A stretch of DNA of 51,125 bases from an uncultured Eubacterium sp. (GCF_945980375.1 NZ_CAMFQO010000008.1:1-51125); one strand, 5' to 3'. Positions 26,794 through 35,163 are shown, numbered from the stretch's first letter. A program made the numbers and translations. The notes: a model not told the origin generated them from the sequence alone.

Positions 26794-27057
26794 ATGTATC
26801 CAGAGTTTATAGCAATTTATGTAGGTTTAGCAATTTTGATAGCACTTGGAGTAGCTATTCTTATTCTCTTAATAAAGCTAAACAAAAACAATGAAGGCTT
26901 CCCTACTATGCCATCAATAAATACGACACCAACAGTAAGTAGTTCACAGCCTGCTTCAAATGAGTCTAAAGATGGTAATATGGCATTTTGTAAAAAATGT
27001 GCTACTCAATTTAGTGCATCAGAGCGTTTTTGTCCTAAATGTGGAACACCTCGATAA
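26794..27057 (+). CDS. Small membrane protein with C-terminal zinc ribbon
   Basis: 87 residues. An N-terminal helix (IAIYVGLAILIALGVAILILLI) is followed by a Ser/Thr/Pro linker and a zinc ribbon with CKKC..CPKC in the last 25 residues. The ribosome site GAAGGAGG is strong. Zinc-ribbon proteins of this kind occur beside FHA/kinase genes in Firmicutes; the function is unknown. It resembles the ribbon of the 15700 protein (CPNC..CTQC). Confidence 0.7.
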   Translation: MYPEFIAIYVGLAILIALGVAILILLIKLNKNNEGFPTMPSINTTPTVSSSQPASNESKDGNMAFCKKCATQFSASERFCPKCGTPR

Positions 27058-27091
27058 ATACGATTTCAATAGTTTTTAGGAGGTGGACTTA

Positions 27092-28273
27092 ATGGCAAAG
27101 ACAGTAATAAATGTCGGAGGGGTTATTGGATTAAGTCCTACAATCAATTCGGCAAAAACTACAGTTTCTAATACAAGATCCTCACTAAATTCTACTCGTG
27201 GGCAGATTGATAGCAGAATTTTAGGTAGAAACAATTTAGGAAACAGATTGTCAAGTGTTTCTTCTCAGTTGTCAAATATTGAAAGCAGAATTACCAATAT
27301 AAGAAATATGGTAGAAAATGGAGCAAATAGTTATTACCGAGCTGATGCTCGTGTTATGAACATGAAAAATGCTCTAACGGGTAAAATTAAGGGACTTGGT
27401 GTAATTGGTTTAGGTGTCGGAGGACTTGGTGGTTCAGACTCAACTAAACAGACAAAAGATAAAACAAAGGTTTCTGAAAAAGGTAAAAGTGATAGTACCT
27501 TTAAGCAAATCTTGAAAGATGATTGGAAGTTGGAAGGTTCCGTAGCTGAGGGCAAAAAATCGACAGAAGGAAAAGTGCTTGGCTTTGACTCGTCTGGAAG
27601 TGCCGAAGGCGATGTAATTGGAGGCTCTATTAAAACAAAATCAAAAGCAAAGTGGAGTCCGGAAAAGGGCGATGCTGGTATTGAGAAATCCATTGAAGCG
27701 GAAGGACATCTCGCAAAAGGTAAGATCAAAGGCAATATAGGCTTGCTTGGTGGAGAAATCGGAGGAACAGTCGGCTCTGTTGGTGCAAGTGGTAAGGTAG
27801 GAGCTACTTTGTTTAAAGAAGGTAAATTCTCTCCGTCACTTGATGCAAAAGTGAAAGCAGAAGCTGCTGCTGCAAAAGGAAATGCTGAAGTTAAATTTGG
27901 CACAGATCAGCATAACGCCCATGTTAAGGGCAAAGGAACTTTACTTGGTGCTGAAGCAGAAGCTGGTGGAAGTGCTGGTGTTATAACCTACAAAGATGAA
28001 ACTACTGGTGCAACAAAAACAGAACTCGGCGTCAAAGGTAAAGTTGGTGCAGAAGCTTATTTGGCTAAAGGAAGCGTTTCAGGTGGCTTTTCTATATTTG
28101 GCATAAAAATTGATGCAGGTATTGAAGGAAAAGCAGGAGCTGTTGGAATTTCAGCAGAAGGAAAGGCTACAACAGGTGGAGTTTCTGGAAAAATTGGTGG
28201 AGCGTTAGGATTAGGTGGCGGTGTTGAAATAAGCATTGACTGGAGTGACTTTTCACTAACGGGAAAGAAATAA
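27092..28273 (+). CDS. Glycine/alanine-rich protein with helical N-terminus, candidate T7SS-secreted protein
   Basis: 393 residues from the ATG at 27092 (AGGAGGT eight bases upstream); an upstream in-frame GTG lies inside that site. The N-terminal 100 residues are helical (NSAKTTVSNTRSSLNSTRGQ..SQLSNIESRITNIRNMVENG), like the export domains of LXG/WXG substrates but without a W-x-G. A Gly-zipper-like stretch follows (IKGLGVIGLGVGGLGG). Then come about 250 residues of alternating Gly/Ala/Lys (GSVGASGKVGATLF.., KGKGTLLGAEAEAGGSAG) that read as an extended beta or amphipathic repeat and end in IDWSDFSLTGKK. This recalls pore-forming or structural domains of polymorphic toxins, but no known toxin domain is identified. 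DUF4176 and a tubby-like protein follow. Confidence 0.6.
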   Translation: MAKTVINVGGVIGLSPTINSAKTTVSNTRSSLNSTRGQIDSRILGRNNLGNRLSSVSSQLSNIESRITNIRNMVENGANSYYRADARVMNMKNALTGKIKGLGVIGLGVGGLGGSDSTKQTKDKTKVSEKGKSDSTFKQILKDDWKLEGSVAEGKKSTEGKVLGFDSSGSAEGDVIGGSIKTKSKAKWSPEKGDAGIEKSIEAEGHLAKGKIKGNIGLLGGEIGGTVGSVGASGKVGATLFKEGKFSPSLDAKVKAEAAAAKGNAEVKFGTDQHNAHVKGKGTLLGAEAEAGGSAGVITYKDETTGATKTELGVKGKVGAEAYLAKGSVSGGFSIFGIKIDAGIEGKAGAVGISAEGKATTGGVSGKIGGALGLGGGVEISIDWSDFSLTGKK

Positions 28274-28316
28274 TAATTATTTTGTTACCAATAGTTGTAA
28301 TTTACAATTCGCATAA

Positions 28317-28345
28317 TTGATAAAATAAATGTAATGTGATATAAT
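28317..28345 (+). promoter_or_regulatory. Sigma-A promoter upstream of the DUF4176 gene
   Basis: TTGATA (28317-28322), 17-bp spacer, TATAAT (28340-28345). The segment AATGTGATATAATTA resembles the -10 region at 6734. It gives the DUF4176/tubby genes a transcript independent of the switchable operon. Confidence 0.75.
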
Positions 28346-28370
28346 TAAGCAAAATCTGGAGGTACTAATT

Positions 28371-28673
28371 ATGTATAAAGACTTATTACCAATTGGATCT
28401 GTTGTGTTATTAAATGGTGGTGACAAAAGAGTAATGATTTGTGGTCGCATTCAGGCAAAAGAAGGCGATGATACCATCTATGATTATTCTGCTTGTTATT
28501 ATCCTGAAGGAATCGTTGATCCAACATCAATGTTTTTCTTTAACAGGGATGCAATAGATACCGTATATTTTCTTGGATTTCAGGATAAGGAAGAATTAGA
28601 ATTCAGAACTACCGTTCTTGACAATCTTGGTGAATTAGAAATTAAAGACGGTGTAATTGTTCCAAAGGAGTAA
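28371..28673 (+). CDS. DUF4176 family protein
   Basis: 100 residues. The opening LLPIGSVVLLNGGDKRVMICGRIQ and the YDYSACYYPEGI block match DUF4176 as I know it. These are small proteins encoded next to WXG/LXG genes and T7SS effectors in Firmicutes, perhaps chaperone- or adaptor-like. The ribosome site TGGAGGT is strong. It lies directly after the candidate secreted protein but has its own promoter. Confidence 0.8.
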   Translation: MYKDLLPIGSVVLLNGGDKRVMICGRIQAKEGDDTIYDYSACYYPEGIVDPTSMFFFNRDAIDTVYFLGFQDKEELEFRTTVLDNLGELEIKDGVIVPKE

Positions 28674-28682
28674 AATTCATCT

Positions 28683-29309
28683 ATGATACTTGATGTTGTA
28701 CAAGTTTCAAAAGATTTGTTTGCAGCGAGCTTTGTTATAAACAGAGGAAATGTTCAGGTTGGAGATTTTTCTCTTAAAGGTTCTCTTGGCTCAATGGAGG
28801 CAAATATAACAGGAAAACTATTTGAGCATAGTTTTGAAATGCGTTTCGGAAAATCAGATATTATTGAAATGGCTCACCCCTTTAGACCATATATTATAGA
28901 TAAAAATGGTGTTCAAAATGGTATTGTTTATCAAACCAAATTTAATGGAGGGCTATTCAAAAAATTTGATTATCATCAAATGAAAAAAGCAGGAATAACA
29001 TACGATTTATTTCCAATTGGTCTTGGTACAGATGGTAGCAAATCACCTATTTATCAGGACAATACTCAAATTGCTCAAATAGAAAAAGACTGTGTTGTAT
29101 ATAATGATTTACATACATACAAAATTTTTGCACAAGATGAATTTTCAGGTGAAATAGCAGTTTTGTTTGCTATTTATATGTATATTAATGCCGGATATAA
29201 ACCTGGCAAAAAAGATATAACATCAACGGTAAAAGTAGTTACAAAAACTACAAATAAACTGTTGTTAGAAAAATATAATTCCGATTTTACAAAATATATT
29301 GAAGCGTAA
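28683..29309 (+). CDS. Tubby/LURP-one-like protein, function unknown
   Basis: 208 residues, no signal peptide. The alternation of beta strands, YIIDKNGVQNGIVYQTK, and a hydrophobic segment near the end (EIAVLFAIYMYIN) recall tubby-C-terminal/scramblase-like domains. AAGGAG overlaps the end of the DUF4176 gene, so the two are co-translated. A terminator follows. It could be an immunity protein for the 27092 product or an unrelated accessory protein; nothing in the sequence decides this. Confidence 0.5.
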   Translation: MILDVVQVSKDLFAASFVINRGNVQVGDFSLKGSLGSMEANITGKLFEHSFEMRFGKSDIIEMAHPFRPYIIDKNGVQNGIVYQTKFNGGLFKKFDYHQMKKAGITYDLFPIGLGTDGSKSPIYQDNTQIAQIEKDCVVYNDLHTYKIFAQDEFSGEIAVLFAIYMYINAGYKPGKKDITSTVKVVTKTTNKLLLEKYNSDFTKYIEA

Positions 29310-29313
29310 TAAG

Positions 29314-29344
29314 AGGGTTGCCAGTGAAGCGGCAACCCTTTTTA
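29314..29344 (+). terminator. Terminator after the tubby-like gene
   Basis: AGGGTTGCC pairs with GGCAACCCT around an eight-base loop, followed by TTTT. It separates the DUF4176 unit from the fusion-kinase unit; no convincing promoter is visible in the 50 bases before 29394 beyond a TATAGT at 29361. Confidence 0.9.
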
Positions 29345-29393
29345 AGAAACATATTTGAAGTATAGTGTCTAATGTTTGAAAAGGTGACATTTT

Positions 29394-32300
29394 ATGAACG
29401 AACAACTTATTAATTGCTTTCAGGATACTTTGAAAATGTGCGAAACTTCAGCATTGTCAAAGGCTACTGAAAAGGCAAAGAAATCAACAAAAGTATATAA
29501 AGAAAATTTCAGAAGCGAAGCTTCAAAATATGATTACCAGGCAAGACTTGTTGAAAGTGATTTTATTACTGTTTGCGAGGGTACTAGCTTTGCAACCGCA
29601 AAGGAATATGTAGGTCAAGGCAAAATCGGTGTGCTCAACTTTGCAAACCCTCACAATCCTGGCGGCGGAGTTGTTAATGGTGCTATGGCTCAGGAAGAAT
29701 GCTTGTGCAGAAGCAGTAGCCTCTACCCATGTTTGCTTGTTCCAGAAGCGATAAATGAATACTATAACTACAACAAGAAAATTACAAATAATTTTTTCTC
29801 AGATAGAGTTATTTATACTGATAATGTAACTGTGTTCAAAACTGATGATACGGTTCCTTTTCTTATGCCTGAAAACGAGTGGTTTAATGTTTCTGTTTTA
29901 ACTTGTGCAGCACCTTATATTGCAAAAAGAAAGTATACGAATAAGGCTGCATTATATGAACTGTTCAAAAGAAGAATTCGCAATATATTTGAGGTTGCAT
30001 TAGAAAACCATATTCAAATACTTGTTTTAGGTGCATTTGGATGTGGAGCGTTTAAAAATCCGCCTGAAATTGTTGCCTCAGCGTTTAATGAGGTAATTAA
30101 AGAGTTGTTTTCTGTTTTGCAACAAAATATGAAAAAAATTGTTTTTGCTATAAAAAGCACAAATAACAACGATCCGTTTTCTGCTTGTCCTAATATTACT
30201 GCTTTTGAATTGGAATTTTACGGTATTTCATCTGAACTTTGCAAGGAGCGATTTTCAGGTGGAACTCCTTTTGCTTATGCCTATGGAGATGCGATTATGC
30301 CAAGTGGTAGAATTCATAAAGCAGGAAACGAAATTCCTAAATACTATGAATGGAAAAATACATACTATGAATGGAAAATCACTAACAAGTATTATGGAAA
30401 ACAATTTTCAATTTTAGGTGATTCAATAAGCACATTAGCGGGTTATAATCCAAGAGGATATAATGTTTTTTATGAAGGTGATAATTCAAATAGAGCCAAT
30501 ATTCACGAAATGAAGGACACCTGGTGGGGAAAGGTTATTGACTTTTTCGGTGGAGAGCTTCTCGTGAACAATTCATGGTCGGGTAGTAGAGTTGCTAAAT
30601 TGCCCAATAATGATAGTGTTTTCCCTTCTGCTTGCTCAAACGAAAGGACAAACGGACTTCACATAAATAATGTAAAGCCTGATGTTATAATTGTTTATTT
30701 AGGCACTAATGATTGGGCGTTTGGTACATTGCTTTATTACGCAGATTATCTTGGAGAGGAGTTAACACCTTCAGAGAGTTCATTCGAGTCAGCATATTCA
30801 TTAATGTTAAAAAAGTTGAAAAAGAACTATCCTAACTCTGAAATATGGTGTTGCACTCTCAATTCAACATATATGTCATCAAATCCAAACTTTACTTTCC
30901 CGGAAACATATAATGGAAAAGACATAAAAAAATATAATGATATTATCACAAGATGTGTATGTGAGAACAATTGTAGGCTGATTAATTTATATGCAAATCA
31001 GTTGCCTTATGATTCTGTAGATGGCACTCATCCCAATGCAGATGGTATGAGTACATTATCTGTTCAGATTATTCGTGCTATGGCTGACGATAAAGGTGCG
31101 TCATTTTTGGATTGCAAAAGCGATGAACACGATTATGTGAGTCTTTCCGGATATTATGATGTTATGGCATACAGATGTAGAAAGTGCGGAAAGGAAAAAT
31201 GGGAAGATGCATATGGAGATCCGGGATGGAATATTTTGGAAATGGAATATAATGATAAATATGATTCGGATTACAAATATGCACCAATCGATCCGAACAA
31301 GACGGTTATTCTTTATGATAACACCCTCAAACTGTTTATTACTTCAAAGGGAGAACATCTGGAATTCAAAAAAGATGTTGTATGTGTAGGAAAAACGGAT
31401 GATTGTGATGTTAAATTTGATTCAAACTATATTTCAAGACATCATGCTCGTTTTTACTTTGAAAATTCAACTTGGTTTGTTGCTGATACAGACTCTATGA
31501 ACGGAGTATGGCTCAATGGTAACAAGATTGAACCAAAAACAAAATATGAACTCTCAGCGGATGATGAAATCGATATTGCCCATGAAGAAACACTTGTTTT
31601 TTACAAAGTGAATAAAGGTACAGAAACATTATCTGAAGAGCAACAAATTGAGTATATACATTTGGAGATTAAGGATTGGAAAAGTACAGAGGATAAAGAA
31701 GAAAAAATAAAGTTCTTATTGGCTATTATAGAATTGATTTTGATATGTCCTATGTACATTCCTGTATCCGTTGATACTCAAGCAATGTTTGAAGGTATAG
31801 ATGTTTCAAAACTTAAGAAAGGTCAAAAATTACAACTTAATAATGATGTAAGAATGAAAATCTCCACCGTTGAGGCTGATGGTAGAGAGCTTGTTCCTAT
31901 TTTTACAACGAAGGATGAGGTCGATAAAGGTCCCGATACATCTGTTCTTCATATGTATCCGTGTGATTACTTACCTAAGCTTGCAGCTATGAATAAAGAT
32001 ATTATCATCAATGCTTTCGGGGACAATAGTTTTGTTATTACAGCTGAACTTCTGAATACTGTAATTATTTCGAGATTAAATCAAAGTGACAAGTCTGATA
32101 AAACAGAAGCTTTTGAAATATGCGAAGGCACTGTAATTGATCGCAAGTATGAGCTACTAAAACAAATCGGTCAAGGAGCTTTTACAAAAACCTATCTTGC
32201 AATGGACAAAAGGCTCAACAAGGCTTGGGCTGCAAAAATATGCATTAAGAAGAATTCTCCTGCAAATGTTATAGCAGCAATGATTAATGAAGCAAATTTT

Positions 32301-33230
32301 GTTAAAAAACTTAATCACCCTGCCATTCCTAACATTATTGATATAATTGACACAGATGAATATTTGTGTGTAGTTGAGGATTATATTGAAGGAGCAACTC
32401 TTGAAGATATTTATAAGGAATATGGAGCACAACCACAGGAAAATATTATTGATTGGGCAAGGCAGCTATGCGATGTTCTTGGATATTTACATTCTCAAAA
32501 GCCTCCGCTTATTCACAGAGATATAAAGCCTGCAAATATTATATTAAAACCTGATGGTAGAATAGTTCTTGTTGACTTCGGTATTATGAGAGAATATAAG
32601 CCCAATAATCTATGTGATACTCAAAATCTGGGCACAAAAGGTTATGCTGCTCCTGAACAGTATGGGGCAAGACAAACAGATGCAAGAACAGATATATTTG
32701 GCTTGGGAATGACAATGCATCATCTCGTTACTGGTGTTGATCCTAAAACCAATAATGGTCAAACATTGCCTATTTGTCAGATAAATTCAAACCTTTCAAA
32801 AGGCTTGGAATACATAGTTAATAAATGTATAGAGATTGATCCCGATAAAAGATTCCAGACAATGCAGGAATTGAGAGTTGCACTTGATAATTCAGGTAAT
32901 AGTGTTTATGCTTCACCGGATGTGTTTGGAAGCAAGTTGAAAAGAGGATTAAAGGGTTTGTTTGGAAAAAGGGCAGCAAAACAAACCGACAAAGCTCCTG
33001 AGTCGGAGAAGCCGGAAATGAAACTTGTAAGATGCGAAAACGGACATTTTTACAATGCTGCTCAGCATTCAGAGTGTCCTCATTGTAAGCCATATCCTTT
33101 TAATAAACAAAATGATATAGAAGATATTCCTTGTGTTTATGCTTCTCCGGATGTTATGGGTGGAAAATATTTTGATGAGAGTGATGAAGATAGATGCACG
33201 GTACTTCTGAACTGGGATGAAGAAAATTAA
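29394..33230 (+). CDS. Multidomain PARG-like macrodomain / SGNH hydrolase / FHA / SseB-like / Ser-Thr kinase fusion
   Basis: 1278 residues. (1) 1-275: TIGR02452-type PARG-like macrodomain with GGG90-92 and the catalytic QEE (Glu101, Glu102), an ADP-ribose hydrolase. (2) About 335-560: SGNH esterase with GDS (Ser344), GTND (437-440) and DGTH (Asp543, His546). (3) About 590-612: zinc-ribbon-like YRCRKCGKEKWEDAYG. (4) About 660-740: FHA with VGKTDDCDV, SRHHARF and DSMNGVWLNG. (5) About 755-900: SseB-like (LVPIFTTKDE). (6) About 914-1165: kinase with IGQGAFTKTY, HRDIKPAN (1040-1047), DFG (1061) and GTKGYAAPEQ. It is closely related to the 17667 kinase. (7) A tail with two VYASPDV[FM] motifs (1171, 1248), a CENGHFYNAAQHSECPHC ribbon and the final CTVLLNWDEEN. 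No membrane helix is seen. AAGGTGA precedes the ATG. Confidence 0.87.
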   Translation: MNEQLINCFQDTLKMCETSALSKATEKAKKSTKVYKENFRSEASKYDYQARLVESDFITVCEGTSFATAKEYVGQGKIGVLNFANPHNPGGGVVNGAMAQEECLCRSSSLYPCLLVPEAINEYYNYNKKITNNFFSDRVIYTDNVTVFKTDDTVPFLMPENEWFNVSVLTCAAPYIAKRKYTNKAALYELFKRRIRNIFEVALENHIQILVLGAFGCGAFKNPPEIVASAFNEVIKELFSVLQQNMKKIVFAIKSTNNNDPFSACPNITAFELEFYGISSELCKERFSGGTPFAYAYGDAIMPSGRIHKAGNEIPKYYEWKNTYYEWKITNKYYGKQFSILGDSISTLAGYNPRGYNVFYEGDNSNRANIHEMKDTWWGKVIDFFGGELLVNNSWSGSRVAKLPNNDSVFPSACSNERTNGLHINNVKPDVIIVYLGTNDWAFGTLLYYADYLGEELTPSESSFESAYSLMLKKLKKNYPNSEIWCCTLNSTYMSSNPNFTFPETYNGKDIKKYNDIITRCVCENNCRLINLYANQLPYDSVDGTHPNADGMSTLSVQIIRAMADDKGASFLDCKSDEHDYVSLSGYYDVMAYRCRKCGKEKWEDAYGDPGWNILEMEYNDKYDSDYKYAPIDPNKTVILYDNTLKLFITSKGEHLEFKKDVVCVGKTDDCDVKFDSNYISRHHARFYFENSTWFVADTDSMNGVWLNGNKIEPKTKYELSADDEIDIAHEETLVFYKVNKGTETLSEEQQIEYIHLEIKDWKSTEDKEEKIKFLLAIIELILICPMYIPVSVDTQAMFEGIDVSKLKKGQKLQLNNDVRMKISTVEADGRELVPIFTTKDEVDKGPDTSVLHMYPCDYLPKLAAMNKDIIINAFGDNSFVITAELLNTVIISRLNQSDKSDKTEAFEICEGTVIDRKYELLKQIGQGAFTKTYLAMDKRLNKAWAAKICIKKNSPANVIAAMINEANFVKKLNHPAIPNIIDIIDTDEYLCVVEDYIEGATLEDIYKEYGAQPQENIIDWARQLCDVLGYLHSQKPPLIHRDIKPANIILKPDGRIVLVDFGIMREYKPNNLCDTQNLGTKGYAAPEQYGARQTDARTDIFGLGMTMHHLVTGVDPKTNNGQTLPICQINSNLSKGLEYIVNKCIEIDPDKRFQTMQELRVALDNSGNSVYASPDVFGSKLKRGLKGLFGKRAAKQTDKAPESEKPEMKLVRCENGHFYNAAQHSECPHCKPYPFNKQNDIEDIPCVYASPDVMGGKYFDESDEDRCTVLLNWDEEN

Positions 33231-33251
33231 AAATAAGGAGTGTATTTTGCT

Positions 33252-33530
33252 ATGTCAGGAATCACAAATCTTGAAGACATTGAAAAAAGCAGCAATATAT
33301 TATTATCGGCAATAAGTCATCTTGAAACAGCAAAAGATTTGATTGATAAGGGTATTTCAAAATTAGATTCTACTCTGATTGATGATTTGCCTATTGTGGA
33401 AATGAATCAGCTTGCAGAGAAATACATTAATAGTGTTAGATTTGTTCAGAGTAGACTTGATAATATGGTCAAGGCAAATACTTTGGCTGTTTATGCTCCG
33501 CCTGATATTATGTTTGGGGATTGGAAATAG
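33252..33530 (+). CDS. Small helical protein ending in a VYAPPD motif, candidate radical SAM substrate
   Basis: 92 residues from the ATG at 33252 (AAGGAG 11 bases upstream; an in-frame GTG at 33240 sits in that site). The first 75 residues form two helices, like a WXG-sized hairpin without W-x-G. The last 14, A-VYAPPDIM-FGDWK, repeat the motif found twice in the tail of the upstream fusion (VYASPDVFG, VYASPDVMG). The stop is one base before the radical SAM gene. The layout (helical leader, short conserved C-terminal core, adjacent radical SAM/SPASM enzyme) is that of a RiPP precursor; no known RiPP family is recognised. Confidence 0.65.
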   Translation: MSGITNLEDIEKSSNILLSAISHLETAKDLIDKGISKLDSTLIDDLPIVEMNQLAEKYINSVRFVQSRLDNMVKANTLAVYAPPDIMFGDWK

Positions 33531-33531
33531 T

Positions 33532-34536
33532 ATGTATAAACTTGATACTTGTGTTTGGGAGATAACACGAAAATGTAATTTTAACTGTGCCTACTGTGGC
33601 TCTAAGGCAGGTGCTGAAAGAGAAAATGAACTGAGCACAGAGCAGTGCCTCAATATTGCTAAACAGCTTGTTGATATGAATTGCCGCAGAGTTGTCATTA
33701 TTGGTGGAGAAGCCTTTTTGAAAAAGGATTGGGATAATATTGTTAAATATCTTGTTGATAACGGCAGAGATACAAGCATCATTACTAATGGCTTTTTAAT
33801 AAATGATTTTATTATTGAAAAGTTAAAGGAAACAGGTATAAGGCATATCTCGTTGTCAATTGACGGTGACAGAGATGTTCATGATGAATTCAGAACAAAA
33901 GGTAGCTTTGATAAGGCAATAGAGGCAATCAAGCTATTAAGGGAAAATGGATTTGTTACAACGGTTATATCAACGCTTAATTCAAAAAGCATAAATACCA
34001 TACCTGAACTTTATAAAAAGCTCAAAGCTCTACATATTGATGCGTGGCAATTGCAATGCTGCTCTCCTTTTGGTAATGCATCGGACAAGCAATATCTTGT
34101 TCCTTCAAAAGAGCAATTGCATACTGTATGTGAATTTGTTGCAAGAGAAAATAAAATTGCTGATTTTCAGATTGCTATTGCAGACAACATTGGATATCAT
34201 ACGGAGCTTGAACATCTTATTCGTGGCAATGTTCGTATGGGGTATAGTGGTTGTAATGCAGGTATTACAACAATAGGAATTGACTCTGTGGGGAATGTAA
34301 GAGGCTGTGAATCACTGTATGATGATAAATTCATAGAGGGTAATCTTTTGCAAACAACACTGCTTGATATTTGGACATCACCAACTGCCTTTGCATATAA
34401 CAGAAAATTTCGCAGGGATATGCTCAAGGGCAAATGTGCAAATTGCGATGTTTGGTATAAATGTGCTGGGGGATGCAGATCTTTTAATTACTTTTACAGT
34501 GGTGAAATGTATGGAAGTTGTATTTGCTTAAAATAA
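33532..34536 (+). CDS. Radical SAM / SPASM-domain protein, peptide-modifying type
   Basis: 334 residues from the ATG at 33532, one base after the previous stop. The radical SAM cluster motif CNFNCAYC begins at residue 15. GGEAFL and SLSIDGDRDVHDEF follow, as in anaerobic sulfatase-maturase/PqqE-like enzymes. The C-terminus is SPASM-like, with GCNAG, GNVRGCE and CANCDVWYKCAGGC holding auxiliary Fe-S cysteines. Such enzymes make C-C, C-S or C-O crosslinks in ribosomal peptides or mature proteins. The neighbour with the VYAPPD tail and the fusion kinase with two VYASPD motifs are the obvious candidate substrates. A terminator follows, so it closes the transcription unit. Confidence 0.88.
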   Translation: MYKLDTCVWEITRKCNFNCAYCGSKAGAERENELSTEQCLNIAKQLVDMNCRRVVIIGGEAFLKKDWDNIVKYLVDNGRDTSIITNGFLINDFIIEKLKETGIRHISLSIDGDRDVHDEFRTKGSFDKAIEAIKLLRENGFVTTVISTLNSKSINTIPELYKKLKALHIDAWQLQCCSPFGNASDKQYLVPSKEQLHTVCEFVARENKIADFQIAIADNIGYHTELEHLIRGNVRMGYSGCNAGITTIGIDSVGNVRGCESLYDDKFIEGNLLQTTLLDIWTSPTAFAYNRKFRRDMLKGKCANCDVWYKCAGGCRSFNYFYSGEMYGSCICLK

Positions 34537-34608
34537 ACCTTTTTCTACCAATAAAAGATAGAAAAATACAAAGGCTCAATGTCAATACTAAGTAAATAAA
34601 TGAAAAGA

Positions 34609-34640
34609 ACCCTCTCAATATAAAACGAGAGGGTTTATTG
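34609..34640 (+). terminator. Terminator of the kinase-fusion/radical SAM unit
   Basis: ACCCTCTC pairs with GAGAGGGT around AATATAAAAC, followed by TTATTG. It lies 70 bases past the radical SAM stop. Confidence 0.8.
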
Positions 34641-34675
34641 CCTATGGGAGAATTAAGAGGCAACCATTGGTTTAG

Positions 34676-35050
34676 AAAACAAGTGTGGTGTATTATAATG
34701 AAACGGCAGAAAATATGTAGCACCTGAATTCCGACAAATCAGATGTTTCTGTTTGCAAAATTAATATATCAAAGCTAAAAAATCTGAGAAAAAAGCTTGA
34801 GGAATATACTTCCTTTGATGTTGATAATCTTCCTGAAAAGGTTATTGAAGCTTTTATTGAAAAAATATGGGTTTCAAAAGACGAGTTCAGGTGGTACATC
34901 AGAACAGGCGTTAAAAATCCGGAGTGTGAGCCTGTTAAGATTGGAGCTTTTGTATTGACAATTGAAGATGCAAAAAAACATCAATATGCAATATCAACGA
35001 AGAAAAGAGTATATAAATGGTTTGACTTAAATGTATCTGTTTGGGTATAA
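34676..35050 (+). pseudogene. C-terminal remnant of a serine recombinase, with nonsense codon
   Basis: The frame from 34676 reads KTSVVYYNETAENM, TAG at 34718, then 109 more codons to a stop at 35048-35050. These include LRKKLEEY..LPEKVIEAFIEKIWV and end KWFDLNVSVWV. The pattern matches the end of large serine recombinases and of the left-hand remnant (VDERIIDKFVYRIIV; RWVDIDVDVQ). The 5' three quarters are missing. It ends 57 bases before the second ppdK-tail repeat, mirroring the left end of the island. Identification rests on the shared pattern and position. Confidence 0.6.
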
Positions 35051-35107
35051 TTCAAAAAGCTCTGATTTTACGGGCGTTTCATTTGGTGTTAGTGATTGTT
35101 TATTACA

Positions 35108-35124
35108 CAGGCTGCAATCGCAGA
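35108..35124 (+). repeat. ppdK-tail attachment-like repeat, copy B
   Basis: CAGGCTGCAATCGCAGA can be read as Q-A-A-I-A-E and continues K-N-A-stop, i.e. a spare ppdK tail. It is identical to copy C over 21 bases (with flanking CA and GA). It marks the junction between the large island and the DarT1 cassette. Confidence 0.65.
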
Positions 35125-35163
35125 GAAGAACGCTTAATCGGTAACAAAAATAGCAATAATTAA

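Larger units (their letters stand above)
1555..35124. mobile_element. Large AT-rich genomic island inserted at the ppdK 3' end (T7SS island)
   Basis: About 33.5 kb lies between two 17-bp repeats of the ppdK 3' coding end (1555-1571 and 35108-35124, 16/17 identical). Just inside each repeat is the C-terminal end of a serine recombinase gene: 1661-2287 on minus, 34676-35050 on plus. Cargo is the sortase/CHAP remnant, the tyrosine recombinase with inverted repeats and the secretion/signalling locus. The contents look composite, and no intact serine recombinase or relaxase is visible, so the island is probably no longer self-mobile. The boundaries are inferred from the repeats. Confidence 0.6.

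Noticed and set aside
29394-33230. Frameshift or misassembly joining several genes
   Set aside because: The frame is continuous for 1278 codons, linkers are plausible, codon use is even and no internal ribosome site with good start was seen at domain boundaries. It cannot be fully excluded without homologues.
33240-33530. GTG start at 33240 for the VYAPPD protein
   Set aside because: The GTG overlaps the ribosome site AAGGAG; the ATG at 33252 is properly spaced.
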